This document shows, one piece after another, positions 58,567 to 64,000 of a stretch of DNA of 64,000 nucleotides. Each line of letters starts with the position of its first letter. Within the stretch, counting starts at the first letter, position 1. Origin of the DNA: Litsea cubeba (lineage: Eukaryota; Streptophyta; Magnoliopsida; Laurales; Lauraceae); contig CM022948.1 of assembly GCA_012931725.1 (NCBI GenBank), positions 68,860,444 through 68,924,443 on the forward strand, in the 5' to 3' direction. The position numbers and the translations under genes were made by a program. Under the pieces are notes generated by a model, which was not told the origin of the DNA, did no database searches, and worked only from the letters and a program-made list of their open reading frames with translations.

Positions 58567-60202
58567 GAGAATTTTACCTAAAAAAGGCCCCAAGATGGCC
58601 TACAACAAAAAAATGGGTCACTAGTAAATATGGCACGGAAGTGGTCTCTCCGTTTTTTTTAATAATGATTGAAACTTGTGACGACGCCGTCGCTCTTGAA
58701 ACATCATTCTCCCCATTTTCCCCATCTTCCTCCCATCGTTTTCCCACATTCCCTCGTTTAGACCACTCCCCTTTCCCCCTCTCTACAACACAGCAGCCCC
58801 CATCCCTCTCATTCCTCTCATCACTCTCTCTCTCTCGTTCTCCACTCCCTCTCCTCGCTGCCTCGCCGCCGTCGGACGACGCCGCTGCCATCACCATGAC
58901 TAAGCTCCTCTCTTCTACCATATCTCATTTCTCTCACTTATCTCTCCCTCACCCAGTCATGCTCCCGGAGCTCCCTGTCACCGTCCGTGACCACCACCAG
59001 CACCATCACCACCGGCCACCATCATCTCCGACAAAACCCCCCAACCCATCTCTTTGTTTTTCCCCATTTTCCCTTCACTGTTTCTCTCTTTCTTTCTTTC
59101 CTCTCTTCCTCACTCACCTCCCTGCCAACGTGATGTACCCCCCCCCCCCTCCTCACTCACCTCCCAGCCAACGTGATGAACCCCCCTTCCCACCCTTCGC
59201 ATTCTCTGTTTCTCTTTATTTCTTTGTTTCTCTCTCTCACTTCATCCACTGCCAACATGGACTACCCCCCTCCGCTCCCCTCACATTTCATTTTCTCTCT
59301 TTCTCTCCACTTACTGTCAACGTGAGTTGACTTCCACCCATCCCCATCCCATGTTTCACTAATTTCACCAAAGAACAAGCAGTAAATGCACTGATTACAC
59401 TGAACCGATCAGCTTCGATACCACACTCCATCATTTATTGGAAGCACCCATCCCCATCTAAAGCATACCCACCAATCATCGAATTCGAAGAAACAGAATC
59501 CCTCATCGGCATTTCATCAAACACTTTCTCTGCAAAGTCAATACACTCAGTCTTGGCATACAGATGAGCGAATTGCCAACATAAACATTCAAGTCAAATC
59601 CAACCTTAATCAACCTACAATGAATCTTTCATCCTTCCACAAACGAACACAAGTCCGCACAAGATGAGGGATTATTAGAATGTTATGGATTATTGAATGT
59701 ACAAAAATCCATAACATTATTGGGAGAGACCGTTCGCTTGTTATGGATTATTGAATGTTGCTTTATGGTGGATTATTGAATGTTTTAATATGAATTTTTG
59801 AATGTCAAGTTATGTGCTTTTTTATTGCAAGAAACGAAGCTTGTATGTCTATATCTTATATTGCACTCGCACATAAAACCAATACACATATTTTTTTCGA
59901 TTGCAATGGTCAGTGACGACGTGTTGCCACACAGAAGATAAAATTTGGAAGGAAGTGTGTTCTAATATCTAACGACGTTGTTGCTTCACAAAAGCTAGTG
60001 GAAGAAAGTATGCTTTAATATCTGACGACGTCTTTGCTTCACAGCGAAAATTGCTGTGTTAATCTGTAACGACGTCGTCGCTTGTAGAAAATAAGCAAAA
60101 ATTTTTTTTTTTTTTTGTGAGAATACCGATTTCATAGCATATAAACTAGTGTTCCATTTTACCTTACGTGACAATCTAAGGTCTTTTTCAGATAAATTCC
60201 TC
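58567..60202. mobile_element. non-autonomous MULE-like element upstream of CLPB3
   Basis: Left (58567-58692) and reversed right (60202-60070) ends align: GAGAATTTTACCT.AAAAAG against GAGGAATTTATCTGAAAAAG, CACTAGT.TATATG-like blocks, and CGACGACG.CGTCG at the inner edge. The flanking 9-mers TAAAATAAT (58558-58566) and TAAAATTAA (60203-60211) match at seven positions, consistent with a Mutator-type duplication. The interior (58700-59340) is C/T-rich and gives a long but motif-free open frame. It also holds a ~50-bp repeat containing CCAACGTGATG (59120-59180) and TTATGGATTATTGAATG repeats (59695-59795). It could be a Pack-MULE that captured gene sequence, but I recognise none. Confidence 0.6.
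59915..60082. repeat. four-copy array of (A/G)ACGACGT motifs near the MULE right end
   Basis: GACGACGTGTTG, AACGACGTTGTTG, GACGACGTCTTTG and AACGACGTCGTCG begin at about 59915, 59971, 60024 and 60068. Each is followed by CC-ACACAG or CTTCACA-type sequence. The last copy contains the perfect palindrome ACGACGTCGT. Each carries an ACGT core. One more copy (GACGACGCCGTCG) lies at 58680-58692 by the left end. Confidence 0.7.
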
Positions 60203-60429
60203 TAAAATTAATAAATAAATAAATAAATAGTAGTGCGCACCTTTCTTGCTTATCCAATATTCATAGGCCGACTGCTCCTCGCTCGAAGACCTTCCATTCC
60301 CAGAGAAGGCCATTAGTATCCATTCCATTTCCATCTAATCGTATTCTTTGATAACCCCCTCATCATTTTCCTTATTTGCTCAAAACCCCCTCGCCGGAGA
60401 ATCCCAAACAATCCCGCCGGATTCCGTTC
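60203..60429 (+). promoter_or_regulatory. proximal promoter / leader of CLPB3
   Basis: Only 227 bp separate the MULE-like element from the start codon. They contain (AAAT)n at 60209-60230 and CCAATATTCATAGG near 60255. I see no perfect heat-shock element here. Upstream regulatory sequence must therefore be within or beyond the transposon. Confidence 0.4.
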
Positions 60430-62512
60430 ATGGCCGCTGCAACTTCCGGCGTCCACATCCGTTTCCCGCTATGGTCGACAAACTGCGGCATCACCTCCAC
60501 AAGCAGAAGAAGCCCATTTCTCTTCTCTCTTGGCCTCAAAACCCTAAAATCCTCGCACGCAATGACGCAGAGTCATCTCTCGCTTTCGAGGAAGATGGGT
60601 CGGTTCGGAAATAGGAATTCTCGATCGGTTGTTGTTCGATGCGAAGCTCCAAAGGATGGAACGGTACTATCTATCTATCTATCTATTTTTTAGCTCATTT
60701 TCATGCCCGTATTGCTTGGATTTCTTCGTTTTGTCTTGTGCACTGTTTTCATGGCTACATCAGTGAATTTTAGATAATATGGTGGAAGATTTGTAGCAAA
60801 GTTTTGATTTTATTTCATTATTTGGGGTGGGGCGTGTCCGGTTTTTGTAACAGTGTTTCAGATTTAGTATCGGCCGATGTATCGGTATTGTGGTGATATA
60901 TCGATTTGTTTCGGCATTACTAGTAAAACAGTAGGGAAAAAAAAAAAAAACCCTTTAAATAATCAGCAAGTTGAAGAATTGTAAATCTTCATTTGCATTT
61001 TTTTCTTTTCAAACTTTTACTGCCATGAAGATAGAGTGAAATAGAATCTAATGGTTGTCCTATCCGTACCTCTCTTGTTGCTTGCAATCTCCAAAAACAC
61101 ATTTTTCCGTAAAAAAAGAAAAGAAAACGACAGCAACCATTAGATTTTATTTCACTCTAGTTTTATTCTATTCCATGGCGAACAAACAGGTCCGAGTGTT
61201 TTTAGATGTAAGTGAAATATCGGAATAGAGTGTAAAGGCAGTGAGAGTAGACTTCCAATATATTGTGAAGTTTCTGACTGAACTAAGAGAAAAGTGGCAT
61301 TGGTCCTGGCCTAGGTCTTTATGTTTGGGTTGACTTGGTTTTGGTGAGTTTTAAAGCCATGGGTAAGGAGGGTTGCTTTTAAACTTGGTATGGGGAAGGT
61401 GCGGATGAGTTGACCTGGGGACTAGCTTAATTTTGCGAAGTAAGAGTTTTTTTTTTAATAAATATCAGAGGAGTATTAAACAGAGAAGTGGAAGATCTAA
61501 GGTGAAGATATGGATGGGTGTTGGGACCATCACTTTCCTCGGATTTAATTTACTGAGATGATGAATGGGTAATCATTTTGTAACTAAGGGGAGATTATAT
61601 GATGGCCGCTTGTGGATATTAATCTTTAGCCCTTCCTTCACTTATAGGAAGCCCATATGATATAAAACATTGCTGGTTATGCCTATGAATTCATTAAACA
61701 AAAGGGATCTAAAGAATGATACAAAATGGTAGAAAATGAGGAAAAAAGTGAGGGGTGAAGTAAGTTACAAGTGAGAAATACAGCGGAATTAGGGCCATCA
61801 GCTATTTTCCTTTGTCAAAGAACCAACCATTTTCTTTACTCTCTACTTGTTTTCTTTTCTTTCTTTTGTTTAATTTGTTTTTTCTTAAAAAAAAAAAAAA
61901 CCTAAATGCCAAAACAGTTGCAATGCCAAAGTCTAGAGGCAAACCAAATCATCCCTTTAATAAAGTTGAAAACTATGATGATAACCTGTATAGGTTATTT
62001 TTCTAACTATCTCTGTCCTACTTTTCATTGTTTAGTCTCGGGTGTTGTGGCCTTGAAGCTCAAGAAGTTCTAATTGGACATTTTAGTAAAAATAAAAAAG
62101 GGTTTTTTTGTCTCTCTCTAAAGACAAAATCAAACAAGTTAGTATGTGTTATATTCATTATATCAGTGGTTATGTTTAATCTAGATGTGGTGGTGCGAAC
62201 TCTGCTATCAAACCTTTTATGCAACATTTAACATTGTCAGAATTCTCTACCCACATCCTCATGGGCCTGGCCTGTTTCTTTGCCTGAATAGTGAATACAG
62301 TGAATTTAGCCGGCCCCAGTGCATTGGAATAAGATAATGATACTTTCTATTTACATCCCTTTCGTTTCATTGGTTTTGATTACTCTAGACGTATGGCAAT
62401 GTATGGTACCACATCTCTTTTTGGTGAATCATGCCCTGAATTAATTTTAATTAAAAAAATGCATCCTTACCTCAAGAAATTTTGGTGGAAGCAGTTTGGC
62501 TCTGTTGATGTG

Positions 62513-62574
<62 letters not shown>

Positions 62575-64000
62575 GTGCGCACACAAAACAAAAAAAACTC
62601 TAGTTGGGAATCCTCCAATATGGCGTTTCCTGTTCTTCATTGAGATTTGAGATATAGGCAATAATGAAGAATTTGTTTCAGTAGATCATGTGCATACCAT
62701 AACCATAACATGGCATATTGTTCTGTGTTGGACCAAGATGCATGATAGACATGTTGTCATCATCACTGTCTTAGCCTTGTCACTTCAAGCTGGAGTTGGA
62801 TTTAAGGTCCTACTAAACGGTTGAAAGTGAGCTATGGCAACAAAAAATCCAAATGACTGAGTGGGGAGTGTATATATATATATATATTGAAAATATTCAC
62901 GTGCATCCATCCCTCCATAGGAATAAGGGCAAAACTAATTTTCCCCATTTTATTGTTGTGGGAAGATGTAGGAGGCTTTTGGGGTCGTTTTAGATTGGTA
63001 TTGATTATTGAAAGATCAAAACCACATTTGGTGGGAGAACTATTCATTTAAAGATCAGTGGTATTGTTCATCTGTCTGAGCGTAAATCAAATGTGACTAA
63101 CCACTACTGTGTAAATAATTAAAATAAGCGTGCCATAAAATTCTAGATTCATAAGATGCTGGTTTCTATTTTTTTTTCCACTATCTTAAAGCATTTTAGG
63201 ATTTAGAGCTTTAGGAAACAATTCGTTTAGGACTCTGGGAGGGGTCGATTCGACTTGAGGGTGATGGTTGACGAGTCAATCCCCCACCCCTAGTCTGAGT
63301 TTTAAAAGCTTGGTATGAATGGATGAAGTGTGTAAGATTGACTGTACTCATGGTACACGTGTCAGGGTGTATAATGGTTAATTAACCTGTGAATTTTTGT
63401 GATGGAGAAGATTTACATTATTTATAACTGGCTGATATACTGGACATCTTGGCAAGAACAGCATTTCATAGGCAGTCCTGATTAGACTCTGTCTACATTT
63501 ACATATATAGGCTACATTTTTGCTTAGGTTTGTGTCGTTTTCATTGAAAAGAAGAAGAAGAAGAGAACTTTGATTTATCAATCTCTAGTGGACCAAAATG
63601 CATGATGCACTTTTGTAGGCATGATGTGGTTGATAAAGCTATGAATTTTTCTGATCATGAAGATTTGATTTGTACCTGGGTGATAGCTAGACACCTTGGC
63701 GAAGAAATTGCATCTCACCAAAGTCCTGATGGGGACAGTGTCCAAAAATAACTATAGACATAGTGCACATTTGCTTGGATTTGACAGTTTTTGTTTAAAA
63801 AGGAAGAAAACTTGTACATTGGCGAATTTCAGTGTGAATATTTTATCTTGATTTTTTTTAAAAATATTTGTTCTTCCTATTGGCAGCTTAGCCAACAAGA
63901 ATTTACAGAGATGGCTTGGCAAGCTATTGTTTCTTCACCTGATATAGCAAAAGAGAGCAAACATCAGATAGTGGAGACAGAGCATCTGATGAAGGCCTTG
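60430..64000 (+). CDS. CLPB3: chloroplast ClpB3 / Hsp100 chaperone, 5' part
   Basis: AAA+ disaggregase of the plastid stroma (APG6/CLPB3), needed for plastid development and heat tolerance. Exon 1 is 60430-60663 (78 codons), and exon 2 starts at 63887 after TTGGCAG and runs off the window. The first ~70 residues are rich in Ser, Thr, Arg and Lys, poor in acidic residues, and end in SVVVRCEA, a typical plastid transit peptide and cleavage region. Exon 2 opens the Clp N-terminal domain with LSQQEFTEMAWQAIVSSPD and continues KHQIVETEHLMKAL, closely matching known CLPB3. The first ATG of the frame was chosen; the frame is also open upstream to about 60376 without another ATG. Intron 1 is 3223 bp in phase 0. 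The ATPase domains lie beyond the window. Confidence 0.92.
60667..60686. repeat. (CTAT)5 microsatellite at the CLPB3 intron 1 donor
   Basis: The donor reads ACG|GTA followed at once by five CTAT units and a T run. The tract thus occupies donor positions +4 and beyond. Confidence 0.85.
61029..61160. repeat. inverted repeat in CLPB3 intron 1
   Basis: ATAGAGTGAAATAGAATCTA with ATGGTTG (61030-61057) is the near-perfect complement of CAACCAT with TAGATTTTATTTCACTCTA (61134-61159). The ~75-bp loop includes an A-rich run. It probably is a MITE remnant: GAACAAACAGGTCC just downstream resembles a hAT-MITE end. Confidence 0.6.
62515..62572. repeat. (TC)29 microsatellite in CLPB3 intron 1
   Basis: 58 bases of uninterrupted TC repeats, followed by ACGTGCGCACAC. 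Long GA/TC tracts are common in plant introns and are highly length-variable. Confidence 0.95.

Noticed and set aside
58641..59330. 229-codon open frame rich in Ser, Pro and Leu
   Set aside because: Low-complexity C/T-rich sequence inside the MULE-like element, with no domain. The frame follows from composition.
60270..60310. Heat-shock element before CLPB3
   Set aside because: GAA and TTC blocks occur (CGAAGACCTTCC) but not with the 2-base spacing that the element requires.

Overview
The window is nuclear DNA of a flowering plant. The evidence is spliced plant genes with GT-AG introns, a plant-specific pectin glycosyltransferase, the start of a chloroplast chaperone gene, and plant retrotransposons (Ty1/copia, long solo LTRs, L1 with an RNase H domain, an RTE LINE, a TRIM, MULE- and hAT-like elements). 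One intron is 11.5 kb and packed with transposons, so the genome is TE-rich. A magnoliid or early-diverging eudicot would fit, but the sequence does not settle the species.

Layout. 1-102: last codons of an unidentified + strand gene. 7115-24753: a complete six-exon GAUT13/14-type galacturonosyltransferase gene (+, 532 aa), with two upstream ORFs before its start. Its third intron (9072-20583) holds several antisense L1 pieces, a 151-bp palindromic MITE with a 9-bp target duplication, a nearly complete but decayed RTE LINE with a perfect 19-bp duplication, and a MULE-like element whose interior is almost free of G. 26285-31835: a partial duplicate (exons 6-9) of a GH79 heparanase-like gene, broken by stops, an L1 and a 2.6-kb solo LTR. 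33139-38887: a copia element on the - strand with three LTRs. 38999-42594: exons of an unrecognised - strand gene, riddled by the copia element, a 2.0-kb solo LTR and a hAT-like element. 43356-43608: a miniature TRIM. 44284-49931: the parent nine-exon heparanase-like gene (-), complete except for a one-base frameshift in exon 6. 49932-58566: intergenic DNA with small repeats. 58567-60202: a MULE-like element ending 228 bp before the start codon of a plastid CLPB3 gene, whose exon 1 and part of exon 2 (60430-64000, +) close the window.

The genes are independent: GAUT13/14 builds pectin in the Golgi, GH79 proteins trim glucuronic acid from secreted glycans, and CLPB3 resolves protein aggregates in plastids. 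I found no clearly new multi-gene system. What stands out is transposon structure and its effect on genes: a copia element with a tandem LTR inside one target duplication, palindromic or strand-asymmetric DNA in a transcribed intron, a duplicated gene pair in which both copies look damaged, and a MULE that places an array of ACGT-core palindromes upstream of CLPB3.
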